Shown here: positions 11,279-23,035 of the stretch, in pieces
How the letters are laid out: every line of letters starts with the position of its first letter
Numbering within the stretch: the first letter of the stretch is position 1
Assembly (NCBI GenBank): GCA_963682055.1
Contig: OY821748.1
Coordinates: forward strand, 33,463,661 to 33,527,660
Direction of reading: 5' to 3'
Length of the DNA stretch: 64,000 nt
DNA from: Primula veris
Taxonomy: Eukaryota; Streptophyta; Magnoliopsida; Ericales; Primulaceae
Program-made: the position numbers and the translations under genes
The notes under the pieces: generated by a model
What the model saw: the letters and a program-made list of their open reading frames with translations, nothing else
What the model was told of the DNA's origin: nothing
Database searches by the model: none

Positions 11279-12274
11279 TTATTCTTCCATGTGAGCCTCA
11301 AAGTCAGGGGTCTCAAGAGTTTCTTTTGCACTAGCTTCAGTCATGTTGGTTTCGACCCTTCTACCCTTGTGGTAGTTTTCGACTTCTTGGGGAGTTGCCC
11401 TACAAGTCCTTTGCATATGACCATTTCCACCACATTTATAGCACAGAGTTGGCATAGCGGCCGGATCTCTTGCTTTGGGACGACTGGCCCGTTTGTTCCT
11501 ACCACCACGAGACTGCCTAGGAGGAGCCACAGGTCCTCGGTTCGGACGATTGTCCAAACCTCGCTTGGCTGGACGAACATTACGCTCATCCCTGTTCCTT
11601 GGCTGACGGGACGACTGGCCCATTTCTCGTTTCCCATATCGTGGACGAGGTCCACGAACAACATTAGCATCAGGCATTGGAATTGCCTTTGAACCAGCAG
11701 GACGAGAATTACTGTTCATCATTAAAATGAGACTATTCTTCTCGTCCAATAACAACTGGGTGATGAGCTCGGGAAATTTGGTGAATTTAGACTGACGATA
11801 TTGCTTTTGGAGCAAGATGTCAGAACTAGGAAATGTGGTGTACGTTTTCTCCAATAAGTCACTGTCGGTGAGTGTTTCACCACAATATTGGAGAGTAGCA
11901 CGAATTCTGCATACTTCAGCGTTATATTTTTCAACGCTTTCGAAGTCCTGAAATCGCAAATTCAGCCAATCACGGCGGGCTTCAGGAAGCCAAATGGTCT
12001 TTTGGTGGTCGAAACGCTCTTTCAGAGAGTCCCACAATGTCTTTGGTGAGGTGGTCGCTATGAACTCAGATTTCATGGCGATTGATAAGTGGCGGCGAAA
12101 TAGAATAATTGCCCGAGCACTCATTTCATGCGTTACTTCCATTTCACGCTCCTCCTCATCATATATGACATCCAATAAGCCTTGGGCGTCTAAATGGTTT
12201 TGGATATCCTGACTCCAATCCAAGTAGTTTTTGCCGGCAGCATCCAAAATTGGAAAGTCAAGCTTGATTGACAT
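11279..12274 (-). CDS. Copia-2 Gag protein
   Basis: This intact 331-residue frame encodes the retrotransposon structural protein that forms particles and binds the RNA. The N-terminal two thirds match the plant Copia Gag pattern (DFPILDAAGKNYLDW near the start, a WDSLKERF helix about 81-88). Residues about 190-275 are basic and rich in Arg, Pro and Gly. A single zinc knuckle CX2CX4HX4C occupies C278-C291. The frame ends EAHMEE and is separated from pol by a T-rich spacer, so gag is a distinct frame here, unlike the one-frame Copia-1. A 6-bp hairpin with loop CCTGTTGT sits immediately upstream of the ATG. Confidence 0.9.
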   Translation of the reverse strand: MSIKLDFPILDAAGKNYLDWSQDIQNHLDAQGLLDVIYDEEEREMEVTHEMSARAIILFRRHLSIAMKSEFIATTSPKTLWDSLKERFDHQKTIWLPEARRDWLNLRFQDFESVEKYNAEVCRIRATLQYCGETLTDSDLLEKTYTTFPSSDILLQKQYRQSKFTKFPELITQLLLDEKNSLILMMNSNSRPAGSKAIPMPDANVVRGPRPRYGKREMGQSSRQPRNRDERNVRPAKRGLDNRPNRGPVAPPRQSRGGRNKRASRPKARDPAAMPTLCYKCGGNGHMQRTCRATPQEVENYHKGRRVETNMTEASAKETLETPDFEAHMEE

Positions 12275-12294
12275 TTTTCTACAACAGGAGAAAA
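12275..12294 (-). promoter_or_regulatory. Hairpin abutting the Copia-2 gag start codon
   Basis: On the sense strand TTTTCT, loop CCTGTTGT and AGAAAA form a 6-bp stem that ends next to the gag ATG at 12274-12272. The loop differs from the constant CCTGTCGT by one base. Its position suggests an effect on translation or RNA packaging, which is inference. Confidence 0.55.
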
Positions 12295-12370
12295 GAAAAT
12301 AAAGACTGGATTAGTCATCATATAAAACAACGGGTTTATATGTTTATGGTTTGTATAAGCACAAACTTTA

Positions 12371-12446
12371 TTTCGAAACGACAGGTTCGAAAAACAAGTT
12401 TTGCTTTTAAGTGAAGAGGTTCTCTTTGATCGAACGACAGGTCGAT
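12371..12446 (-). other. Paired constant-loop hairpins in the Copia-2 leader
   Basis: Two perfect hairpins share the sense loop CCTGTCGT. Arms are TTTCGAA/TTCGAAA at 12371-12392 and ATCGA/TCGAT at 12429-12446. Both are conserved at the matching place in the Copia-3 leader (45086-45161). Confidence 0.75.
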
Positions 12447-12610
12447 TCTGAGACACCAATTCGGGGAAATTATTATTTACTCAACCCCTTTCGGTAGCTC
12501 TATTTGAACACGACCAGGAAATACGGTGAGGGGGGTGGGCACGAATGCCTCTTAAAAACCGACCTCATTAGGAGAACGACTTCCGCCTTTATCTTTCCTA
12601 GACATCGTAT

Positions 12611-12632
12611 CCAAATAGGTGAGCCTATTTGG
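12611..12632 (-). other. Conserved 9-bp leader hairpin
   Basis: CCAAATAGG and CCTATTTGG flank a 4-base loop. The same hairpin occurs in the Copia-3 leader at 44867-44888, with the surrounding 150 bases well conserved. A role in RNA dimerisation or packaging is possible but unproved. Confidence 0.75.
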
Positions 12633-12808
12633 GGAAGATTCATAATTTTTCCAACTTAAATGTGAATATATACGATTTTCGCATTTTATATATGGCAATA
12701 ATATTAATAGCATAGATAATATCTATCTAGATTAACCACACATATATAAATAGGCAGTAAATATATTTTAGAATCTATCTAATCATGCAGTAGATTTGGT
12801 GTTATAAA

Positions 12809-13016
12809 CAAATCAATTTAAGATTATCAATCAATCTATAAAGATTCTAACATATCAAATCAAATCTATTTAAGATTATCAATCAATCCATAAAGATTCT
12901 AACATATCAAATCAAATCAATTTAATATTATCAATCAATTCATGACGATTCTAACATATCAAATCAAATCTATTTAAGATTATCAATTAATCTATGAAGA
13001 TTCTAACATATCAAAT
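12809..13016. repeat. 52-bp tandem array, four copies
   Basis: Four head-to-tail 52-bp units begin at 12809, 12861, 12913 and 12965. Each starts caaatc and contains attctaacatatcaaat. Units differ by a few substitutions. The array lies in the long AT-rich leader of Copia-2. Confidence 0.93.
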
Positions 13017-13920
13017 CAATTATCTATGTTTATCGCCATATTAATAATTCTATACATGGTAGTTTTAACATGCAAACAAACAATATATTTTTAATTTACC
13101 AATCAATTCTATATATGGTAAAAAAAATATTTTAACATGCAAAGGGGTTAAATTTACATGGAAACATATCAATTTATTCAATTGACATGCAATTTTTATT
13201 CGCTTGCCTTTTAATAAAAAAATTATATGCATGTGTGTGTATCTTATCAACCATATGTACTGTTTTCATATAAGTATTATACTACAGGACCATGCGTGTA
13301 ATTACAGCAAACTATATATCTATTTACAACATTATTACATATACAGTCCAGAATTTCAGACAAGTTTCAGTTTAGTCCTTGAGTAATTTACAGAATAGTT
13401 TACAGCTTTCAGATAATTACAAATCAGTACATACGTTTCAGTTTATAACATATCCAGTTCAGCGGATTTATACAACTACTATAATACCACATCAAACAAT
13501 AAATTCATAGAATACTAACATGCCAGTAACATATATGTGTGCATACAGTTTAGTATTAAATACTATGTGGAGGTTATAATAACATAGCATGCTTCCAGTA
13601 ACAAGCAGTAAACGCGTCATATGTCATAATTCTCTTTATTTATGCAATTAAACAGATTTACAAGTATGAATGGATTATTAACAAGTAGTGCCAGTAACAT
13701 CAGTTAGATGATTACATAACATGTACAGCCATTATTACATGCAATATATAACGTGTGGTTACACTACTGTTACGGTATAAATTGAGTTTTTTTTTAAAAA
13801 AAAATCGGTACCTTTCGCATGGTATGTTGGTGAAGGTCGATATAGCCAAATTCTAAAAAAAATCCGGATAAACCTCAAGGTTTATTGAATCTATAATCCG
13901 TACTTCGATCTCCGAGAGCA

Positions 13921-13932
13921 GTGCTGATAACG
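13921..13932 (-). other. Copia-2 primer-binding site, internal-tRNA type
   Basis: On the sense strand CGTTATCAGCAC directly abuts the 5' LTR. It does not match the 3' end of initiator Met-tRNA as Copia-1 does. From memory of tRNA sequences, its complement resembles the anticodon-loop region of isoleucine tRNA(AAU), which would mean priming by an internal tRNA part. Copia-3 has CGTTATCGGCAC in the same place. Confidence 0.65.
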
Positions 13933-14135
13933 TGTTGTAATACACTATTAGCTACGTATATAGGGAGACAGAAGTAGAGAGAAGGGAGAACAGTATGATC
14001 TTTATTAATGAAGGAATATGAATGTATGATGAAGTACAAGACTCCTAGCCCTCTTTATATAGATAGAGAGGTAGGGTTACAAGACCTACATGGGCCAATA
14101 AAGTATAAGCCCAATAGTCCAATTATCTTACAACA
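13933..14135 (-). repeat. Copia-2 5' LTR
   Basis: This 203-bp LTR pairs with 6697-6899 at 201 of 203 positions and is followed by target duplication GTGTT. Confidence 0.96.
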
Positions 14136-14140
14136 GTGTT

Positions 14141-17100
14141 CACTTATTTCCTTTTGGTTCCTACAGAGTTGACGTGGCAATGTATCTATTAGTAATAGAT
14201 TTCCCCCTTTTACTCCTCAAGTCCGGGTCCCATTTTAGGTAGTTATTGAGTTAAATTGTATAATGTTTAGCCACTTTTATAACCATTATATTAAAAAATA
14301 GACAGTCAGATGATACATTTTCAATAATTAATTTAATTTTTTAATTTTTATTATATATAAGACAAATTAGGATTTAAAAAATTAAAAACAAATTTTAAAA
14401 CACAATAAAAATCCAAATAAAAATATAGAACAATAGTGGATACTACTCTAAATTTAATTATTAATCAAAATTAAAAAAAATAACAATTAAATATTTATTT
14501 TTAAAAACGGGAGTTTGTGCCGTTCAATTGATTGACTGCACAAAAGAAAAATCGATCAAGTCCCCATAGTTTTCAATTTGTCACTTTCCATTCGAAAATA
14601 AATATATGCAGCAACTTCGATATTGATTTTAGCCTTCATATTTTCGTTTTCTCTCAAAACTCAAAACACGAAACTTGTAAATATCATTTTGTACTATTCA
14701 AAAACATCTTCAATAATTTCAATCGGAGCTTGGATGAATTATTTATGCTCATTTACCAAGTATCACCGAACTTATCCAAAATTGGCGAATTAGCCTTCTT
14801 TTAATGTAACTCTTTTATTTGCCTCCTAAATCAAAATATTAGAATAATGAGTACAATCCGGACAAATTTAAGTATAACATTGAATATAAAAGGAATAAAT
14901 GACAACTTTATTAGTCTTATTAGCGGGCATCGTGGAAAAAAATAGTTTCTATTTAAAGGTTATTGAAACTAACAATTGCACAAGGTGAAAAGAGATTGGA
15001 ATACGTTTCATTGATGTGGTTAATAAAATATCATATTGTAGGTTTCATTTATTCTAGATGGTCCTCCAAACCTTATCAGAAGAAGATCAAGATCCGCTAA
15101 TAGATGTGTTGATGGAAAAAATCAAGATGACTATAGAAATTAAAAGATTGGAGGAACTAAGATAATAGAAATTGACAATGAGGTTGACCTTCAGATTGTT
15201 TGAAGTTTAGAAATAGCGAATCCTAACAAAGATAACGTTTATTATAGGACTAGAAATTCGATGGAACAATGTGAAGGTAGCAAAAGGAGGATGAGATGTC
15301 TATCCGAGATAAAAAAAAGTCGTTAAACGGACCGGAGGCTACTAAGACAACCTTTGAAAAGAGGAACATTGAGGTTTCTCACGAAACATGTCAATGTAAC
15401 CTTTATAAGTTGAAGGCCATATTCGCATAGAACACACATTAGAAACCCTCTTTTGAGAAAATAATTAGAGGAAGTGCAATGAGACGATAATGATGATGAT
15501 CAATAGATGAGTTCAAGGAAGAACCATTACTTAGACCTGTAGTGGATCTCATAGAAATGTTTGAGGTGAATGAAGATCCTTTGGTAGTATTAGACGCAAA
15601 GGAAGACTTCAAAATGAAGATCCTTTGGTAGGATCATCGGTTATCATAGTGAGTCTGAGACATGTATTAGGGATATACAAGTTGACAATAATGACTATGA
15701 CAAGGATCCAAAGTCTGATGGGGTTTTCCTTCATAATTTCATGCCACACGAGAACATCAAGGCTTTAAAGTTTATTTATGAAAGAATCCTCTTGTGTAAA
15801 CCGTAGAAAGTGCACCTTGAGTATTGGGAAGCCACGAGGTCATATCTGGTGCTATTATATAAACTACAAGTGCATGTCTATAGTGTTGTCAAAGTATTTT
15901 TATCGGAATTCCCACTACTCCTATGAAGCCCTCTAGTAGTAGAGACAAAGCTAGTATTATGAGATATAAGTGTCGACTAAGGCATAAAGGCCATATGTAT
16001 GACAGCCTAGTTTTACTAGAGAAAGTGAGTCGTTTGACTATCTAAACAATCCCAAGAGACCTTCAGAGAAGAAAGAAGTCGTAATCACAACCAACGACTC
16101 TTCAAATAAAACTGTTGACAAGTTGCTAAAAAAGAAGGGTATGGAGGTTTTTCTGGTCACTCGTCTGACCGATGTACGGTTAAAAGCCGGCATCCATAAT
16201 TGGAAAATCGATAGCATGTCAACTATTTTACTTTTATGTATAACGTGTAGCATGTGTTTAAGTCTGTATGTAGCTTTGACATTGTATTAACTTTGGTGTT
16301 TGCTGATATTTCCATTCAGCGAGGGCACTATCCGAGAGAGTTGTGGGGAAAAGTATATGCCCGTTGATTTCATGTGAAAATTTGAATGATTTTTCAAAAT
16401 TATACTTGTTTTGGGTACAAAAAATCATTAATTTTTTTTTTCCATGTAACTCTCACTTGAGAGAGTTTTTCAAGTGTTTATGGCGAAGAATATAGTTAGT
16501 TATAAGATTTTCATACTGATCATCTTGGTAAAAAATGAGTTCAAACTTCGCACCTATTGGTTTCCTAAATGAACTATGCATGCAAAGGAACGGAAGACCT
16601 TGAAAAAGACTGAACTGCCTAACAAACTAGCTAGGTGAGTAAGTTTCAAGAGAGCAACCAACATAAGTGTCGGAAGATAAGAACCTAGGCATTAGAATGT
16701 AACCACGTAAATGATTCAAAAACCCTAAAAAATATAAGGGTTCACAATTTGTCCATTTTGAAAAGGTCGGAGAAGGCCAGCAATAGATGTTTGAGTAAGA
16801 TTTTAATTGGTAAAAGGAGCAAAAGTTAAGTTAGACAAAACTTTTGAGGGGATGAAGGAATGAAAAATGACTAACTCTAGAAGAACAAACTAAAATGTTC
16901 AGCAGAAAAAAGATTGGAGAAGTGACATTCGATGGGGGAAAATATGTAAAAATCCAGGATTGAAAAAGCCACAAAGGATCCTGACAAGTGTTTGCAAGTT
17001 AGTTGTTGACAAGAAAGTTCCGATATATGTACAAAGAACATAGAACAAAAGTGTCAAAAGCAAAAGCTTGACGTCAAAATAAACTAAAAGCTATATTAAC

Positions 17101-17883
17101 TAATCCAAGAGGAGAAAAGTGATCAGAACACCGAACAAGAAATGTAAGGCAGGATATGTATAAATCTACGATTTCTCATTTCCCATGACGATTGCTTTTC
17201 TTGTATCTTATGTTTAAACGAATATTATTTTATTAGGGGGTAGATTGAAATAAAATAAAATTAGATTCAGAAGAAGAATCACGTGTCGTGCTTGTCAAAA
17301 ACATGGTCAATTTGATTCCTTAATTAGAAAAACCAATCATTTGTACCAAGTCTAAAATAGTAGGCACAAAGACACAAGGGTAAAGAGCTAAGACATTACT
17401 AAAATAAGACCAAAAATAGGTTTCAATAACCTTTAAAGCAGGATCAAGAAAAAGAATATGTATGGAAGTGAGAAAACGATTGCATGGAATGCTAATTTAT
17501 TGAGTAGGTATAAAAGGTGTATACATGTATATGTTATATGAATATTTAACATATATTTATAGACATATTAATGTACTCACGGTCGTGGATGTCAAGAAAA
17601 AAGTGGATTTGTCAAATTATGTGGAACATGGGAAGTTATTGTCGACACCAAAGGAAAAGATTAACCATTCATTTATTTAAGATACAAATAAATCAAAACA
17701 TGATGATAGGTGTAGGAAAGGAGAGTGTGGGTTACAAAAAGTAAATGCACAGTCAATGAAGAACATGCAAAGATAATACCATGGATACACAAACTGAGTC
17801 AGAGTATACATGTATATATATAGATATGCATGTATCATTGTACACATGTATGCATCTAACAGCAGCTAAATTGGACAAGATAT
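14141..17883. other. Gene-free region with possible ancient coding debris
   Basis: No intact gene is seen. 14280-14500 is the second copy of the AT-rich dispersed repeat also at about 6345-6535. Between about 15060 and 16250 the plus strand has higher complexity and short stretches that read like protein broken by many stops, for example from an ATG at 15058. I cannot assign them to a family. A purine run near 17237-17243 could be the tract of a decayed LTR element. Confidence 0.45.
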
Positions 17884-18021
17884 CTCACCCATTAGTGTCA
17901 CTTGTTAGATAAGGGATGATATTTAGGTTATATTTGATTTGATAACACACTCATTAAATGTCATGTTTCCAATCACTTGTTAAGTTTTATACTAAAGTTA
18001 ACAAACATACTAATGGGTGAG
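17884..18021. repeat. Short inverted repeat, MITE-like
   Basis: CTCACCCATTAGT at 17884-17896 is the exact reverse complement of 18009-18021, enclosing 112 bases of AT-rich sequence. No clear target duplication was found. Confidence 0.4.
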
Positions 18022-19493
18022 GTGACATTCAATTTATCATATCCTTCTATTTTAAATTATTTAATAATCATAGGTGTCACTTATCCCATTAACTAGTACC
18101 AATATATTAATAAAATATACTCTTAGTAGCCAAAACTAGTTAGTACAATGTACACAAAAAATGCAAGTTAAAGTTATCTTTTATGAATGTAAGTTAGTGG
18201 ATGTTTTTTTTTTTATTTGGCAATGTTTAGCAAGCCAAATTTATCAAGTGAAATGTAGATTCCCTAAAGCGTCAAAGAAAGAAACATGGAAAGAAAATCA
18301 ATATTCAATACATAAAAAAAAGTCTAATTCGCATATTTTTTACACCGTATTTATTTAAATGACTAAAAAAGTAGTAATTTAAAAAATACCAAATTAAAGT
18401 CATAATTTATTATAAGAACTAATTGGTATATAAAAGGAAACATTTAGGGTAAAGAATAATGCACAAAGATAGTGACGAATGCAGGGACACATGTCAACAC
18501 AAGAAAGCACACACAAACAGTTTATCTAAGTTTGACTTGAATTATTAATTGACGGTCGAGATGTCAAGAAATAACTGTCATAAAGTTAATAAATATTGGC
18601 CTATAAATATAAAGACTAATAAAATATTTAGGTCATCCAAAGCGATCACACAACATTTACATTTAAAATTATCTACTTTAACTCTTTAATTACAACATAT
18701 ATTTTTAGTTATTAGAAGAAAGTTTCGAGATAGGTTCTAATAGTTTTCAATTCAAAACAATAAAACTTCTTTGTTATATTCATTTCTCCTTTATTTAATA
18801 TTATTATGAATAAGACTGTAATTACGATATCCTATAACCTAATGCACTTGTGAGTGTGAAGTAAGGGGTCTAACTAAGAGAAACTAAAAGTCCTAGAAAC
18901 GGTTCACTAAAACAAGTAGTGTCAACATATTTTATTCATATTAATTTTACAATATGTATTTGTCTCATTTCATATACTTGTAATGAATAATACTTCCTCC
19001 AATCATAAATCGATGTATATAGATTGCGGAAGTGATTTTTTTTTCTACATCAATAATATAGTTACGTTATAAGTATGAATTAATTTTCTTGAAAAATCGG
19101 TTTGGTAATTTATATATGATAGTTTTATAAGTCAAAGTTGATAGAAAAACCGCAGCAGAAAACGTGCCCCGGAAGCATGTACATTATGTACGTATGTTAT
19201 CAAAAATAAATACTAATCTACCATATAGGTTTAGATCATATCGAATAGAGAACGAGAGAAACTGACGGCTGTGGGATAGAACAAATCATGTTAAACATTC
19301 TACCTCATTACTACATTAGCACCTTGCTCCAGAAGAGAGGATGGACTCTCTTTCTTTAGGCAAACTCGAAAAACTGAACTCTTAGGATTGTTTTTTTCCT
19401 TTGCCAAAGAAACGTGCTATTTATAGGATAAGGTAGGGATTTGATGGCTGATTAGGATAGAGATTCTAATAAAGATTCAGTATTGTTGAATCT
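18022..19493. other. Gene-free AT-rich spacer
   Basis: No coding frame, RNA gene or clear terminal repeat is recognised. A stretch near 18990-19035 resembles the end of a Stowaway-type element but has no visible partner. Confidence 0.5.
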
Positions 19494-19513
19494 CAATTAA
19501 CTGAGAATTACAT

Positions 19514-21224
19514 ATTTTTTTTAATTATTTTTGGGGTAAGTAAGTGTATCGTATATAAAAGTGGGATCTAACCCGGATATTCAATGAAGATCATAAAAAC
19601 AATCCAAAGCAACAAGTCTGCTTGGACAAATTATACAAACAAAGGTCAAAGTCTGGTGAAAAATAAATCAAATTCACAACAAATAAAATGCTAAACATCC
19701 ATCAACTACTAACTTTAACCTATAAGCCCTAAGATAGATATAACTAGCTTACTAATTATAGTAAACTTTCACCACATCCATTTTACTTCGTTATATGTCT
19801 AATCCAGTCTCGTCCAGAAAGAGAACCCATTGACTCAAGCTCTCTCAACTTGGAACCATCTAACAAACAAATCTCGCCAAATACCAGGGAGTTGACCAAC
19901 CGCTAGCCTCATGAAGATTCAGGCCTCAACCTCTTTAGTAAACCAATAGTCTGTCATCCCTATGTCCCAACAAAATTTACCTCATGATGGAACCGTGTGA
20001 TCACTATCCAGAGCCTATACATCAGCCTTATCTCTCTAATCGGGTACCATCCACAAGATACCTCACCTAGCATAAGGAACCTATATGACTTACTAAAAGT
20101 ATCATGAAGACCCGGGCCTCAACTCTGTAGGAAAACTGAAAGTAAGTCAAAAGAGTCCTAATATCTAAGCAAGAATCGATCAAAGATAAAACCCTGCATA
20201 CGCTAACCAAGTATACAGTGCCTAGGTTAGTTCCCCAATATAGAAGATCGTATGAACACACATAACTACAAGGGATCTCCATACTGGTTAATCAACCTAT
20301 CAACTATAGGAACCCGAACAAGCCTCAAAATATCAGACCATCCTCAAACAGGCACCCATTTTAAAATGATCATGGCACAAAGAAAACAAATATACGACTA
20401 TTATTGTATATTATAAACACATAAAACATTCTTAAAATCCCAAACTAAGCTAACTCACCCGACTGAACGAGAAGTCACTCGCACGATCGAGGACTAACCA
20501 GACAAACCAAATAAAATAACAATGGGATGGTGCAACTGCTGAACCAAAACCCAAAACCAAACCTCAAACCATAATTAACCACCAAATAAACCCAACCCGA
20601 CCACCCATCATAGACATAAACCTGTCAAGATGAAAAGGTGGGGCCCACACTCGGTAGGACATGCCACGAAGCAAATCTGGACCTGCTGCGAGCAACACGA
20701 CTCCCCACTATTGTGGTTCATATGAAATGGTGGCTAGATCTTTGAAACAATCCTTATAACATCTGCAAATTGATCTAGTTGTACTAGGTGAGGTCGATAG
20801 TGGAAGAGGGACATGGGGGTGGAAGTTGCTGATAAAGAAGAAGGTAGGCTATTGGGATGAGAGAGTGATAGGAGGGAGGCGTCGGCTTTAAAATTAGGGT
20901 TTAGCTTTGAGGCGGAAATGAGGTGAGAGAAGATGAGAGGTGAGATTATTGGGGATGGGGAATAAGATGGAAAGAAGCGGCAGTTGAGATTAGGGCATGG
21001 GGTTGCGGCGGAGATGAGGTAGACATGGATGGGAAAGGCCGATGTGGCGGTTGGGATAGCATTAGAAGTGAGGTGAATGGCGGGAATAAGACTAGGGTCA
21101 ATGATCTAAAGCATGGGGGTAGGGGTTGATCGGAGCAAAGATCCTCCCCCTCCCCAAGTTTGATGGTGACGTCTTTTTCCCTCTTTCTCCTTTTTTCTCT
21201 CTCTCTCTTTAGGGGTTAAAGGAT
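19514..21224 (-). mobile_element. Old non-LTR retroposon without coding region
   Basis: On the minus strand this starts with a GA-rich 5' end near 21210, continues through a pyrimidine-rich leader-like block and ends in a short A run (the T run at 19514-19522). A degenerate target duplication, 15 of 20 bases matching, can be aligned at 19494-19513 and 21225-21244. No reverse-transcriptase motif is seen. Layout resembles the younger retroposon at 24118-25495. A stretch of about 35 bases is duplicated at about 19907 and 20097. Confidence 0.5.
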
Positions 21225-21244
21225 AATTTAACTTAGAGTTACAC

Positions 21245-21692
21245 ATATCTTTATTAATTTACTCTATTAAATATTACGATTGATCTCTCTACCATAATCC
21301 GAATATATTATTTGTTTGAATGTGAAACATGTCTATCATCTTCTCACATTAATATTAAACAGATACTCGTTTATTAAAATAAATCATGAATTATTTTCTA
21401 TTTAATAAACATATTATCCCTAAGTTTGTCCGCTTAACTTATTTGTCATATCGGATTCTAAATCCACCTGCAATCCGATACGAACGAAACTTATAGGTTT
21501 TTTTTAGAGAGTATCATCAATCTCATACGGGGTGTGTATTTTTATTATTACTAATAAAAATCATATAAATTATGTTGCCATCCAACTCATTAAGTTTATT
21601 GATTCGTAAATGAATCTCATCATTTATGAATCAAAATGACAAACACATCCACACATGTCTTAATAGTAATATCCGAATTAAGAGTATATACA
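21245..21692. other. Gene-free AT-rich spacer
   Basis: Nothing recognisable was found between the retroposon and the solo LTR that follows. Confidence 0.5.
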
Positions 21693-21697
21693 ATAAC

Positions 21698-23030
21698 TAT
21701 TGGCCCAAAGGAGAAACCTAGAGGGGGGTGAACAGTATTATCAAAAAATGATACTTTTTACGGAAAGCCCCACACTAGTTTATTTTATAAAAAACTCTAA
21801 TATAGTAGATCTATATATATTCAAATAGATAGAAACTAGCTATCGATGTAGAGATCAAATCTACAAAGAAGAGATCTAAACGTTTGGTTCGGTTTGTCAC
21901 CTCTTTTGCACAACGCAAGTCCCAATATATATGCGAATAGATAAACACAATAAGAACATAATATAAAGTTAGTATAAAGATTTACATCTATGAAGTGAAT
22001 TTCAAGAAAGTAAATAACATAGTAGAATTTATACAGGTTCGCCTCAAACGAGACTACGTCATGTCCACAAGTCACAACGGACCTTGAGATTTATTAATCA
22101 TTCTTCAAGGACAGCATACCCTACAACTTCTCTTCCTTTAGGGAAGATATACCCTTACAACTTTTTCTTAAAGGGCAAAGCAACCCTTATGCTAAACATT
22201 AAGCCCTTAGAAAGACGCACGAGTGCAGATTTATAAGAATTGAAAATCACACAACTCATTGATCGAAACACAAATGTTGTGGATCAAGCAAGAGCTTTAC
22301 AACCACTCAAACTCTCTGAAAAATAAGTATATTTAGGTGTGAAGAGCTTTGATCAATTGTTGAAGGCTTTAAGAATGGAATTTTGGCTTCGAACTATTGA
22401 AATAAAGTTAGAAATAAAAGATGTAAGCTAGGGCTTGATTTCTCTATAGTGTTGTACTAAAATATGAAGGGGAGGACTGCTATTTATAGTGTTGGAGTGA
22501 ATATGACCGTTATTCTTTAAAATTCAAAATTTCAGAGAATTCTAATCGGTTGGATTGCCATCTAATAGGTTTGATTCTGCAGATTTGGTCCAACGGCTAA
22601 GTTATTTGAAAATTGAATATTTAGCGTGTCCAAATATTGCATAATCTTCATCATAATGATCTTCTTATCACATAAAATATCCTTTATCCTTCTGGAACCA
22701 TTTTTGAAATTCTAATCGGCTAGATATTGGTCTTCAAAAATCGTTGCTAACCTTTCCATATATACATTATCTAATCGGTTGGAATTCAGTCTAATCGGTT
22801 GAATTAGTCTGTATATTGGATTTTCACTTTTGTACAAATTGGTTATTTCTTTTCCCTTATATTTTAACTGTAATATCGTACTATTTTATTCTGAAATACA
22901 CTTAGTGTAAAGGTTAGTACGACTAATGAACTTTCATTAAGTTAAATTATATGTGCTTTGTTATTTATCAAAAATTTTATTAATTACGATTTAGTCCTTA
23001 AACTATCGTTAATTACGATGAGGTTCAACA
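21698..23030 (+). mobile_element. Decayed solo LTR, copy D of the GAGGGGGGTGAA family
   Basis: It begins TATTGGCCC (the TG changed to TA), has agaggggggtgaa near its start, an internal caggttcgcctc block and ends GGTTCAACA, like copies A-C at 34377, 40454 and 39750. The flanks ATAAC (21693-21697) and ATAAT (23031-23035) are a 4 of 5 target duplication. Motif aatcggttgg recurs between about 22540 and 22805. Confidence 0.65.
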
Positions 23031-23035
23031 ATAAT

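Larger units (their letters stand above)
6692..14140 (-). mobile_element. Copia-2: Ty1/copia element with intact gag and broken pol
   Basis: The element spans 6697-14135 (7439 bp) on the minus strand, with a perfect target duplication GTGTT at 6692-6696 and 14136-14140. Both LTRs are 203 bp, begin TG, end CA and differ at two bases. Sense order is: LTR, primer site, a leader of about 1.66 kb with a 52-bp tandem array and hairpins, gag, a T-rich spacer, pol (protease, integrase, RT, RNase H), a structured 3' non-coding region, purine tract, LTR. Pol has three in-frame stops and at least one frameshift. The LTR and interior are recognisably related to Copia-3 at 43612-50472. Confidence 0.96.

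Noticed and set aside
15058..16253. A host gene on the plus strand
   Set aside because: Stops interrupt every frame and no domain or splice pattern could be assembled.
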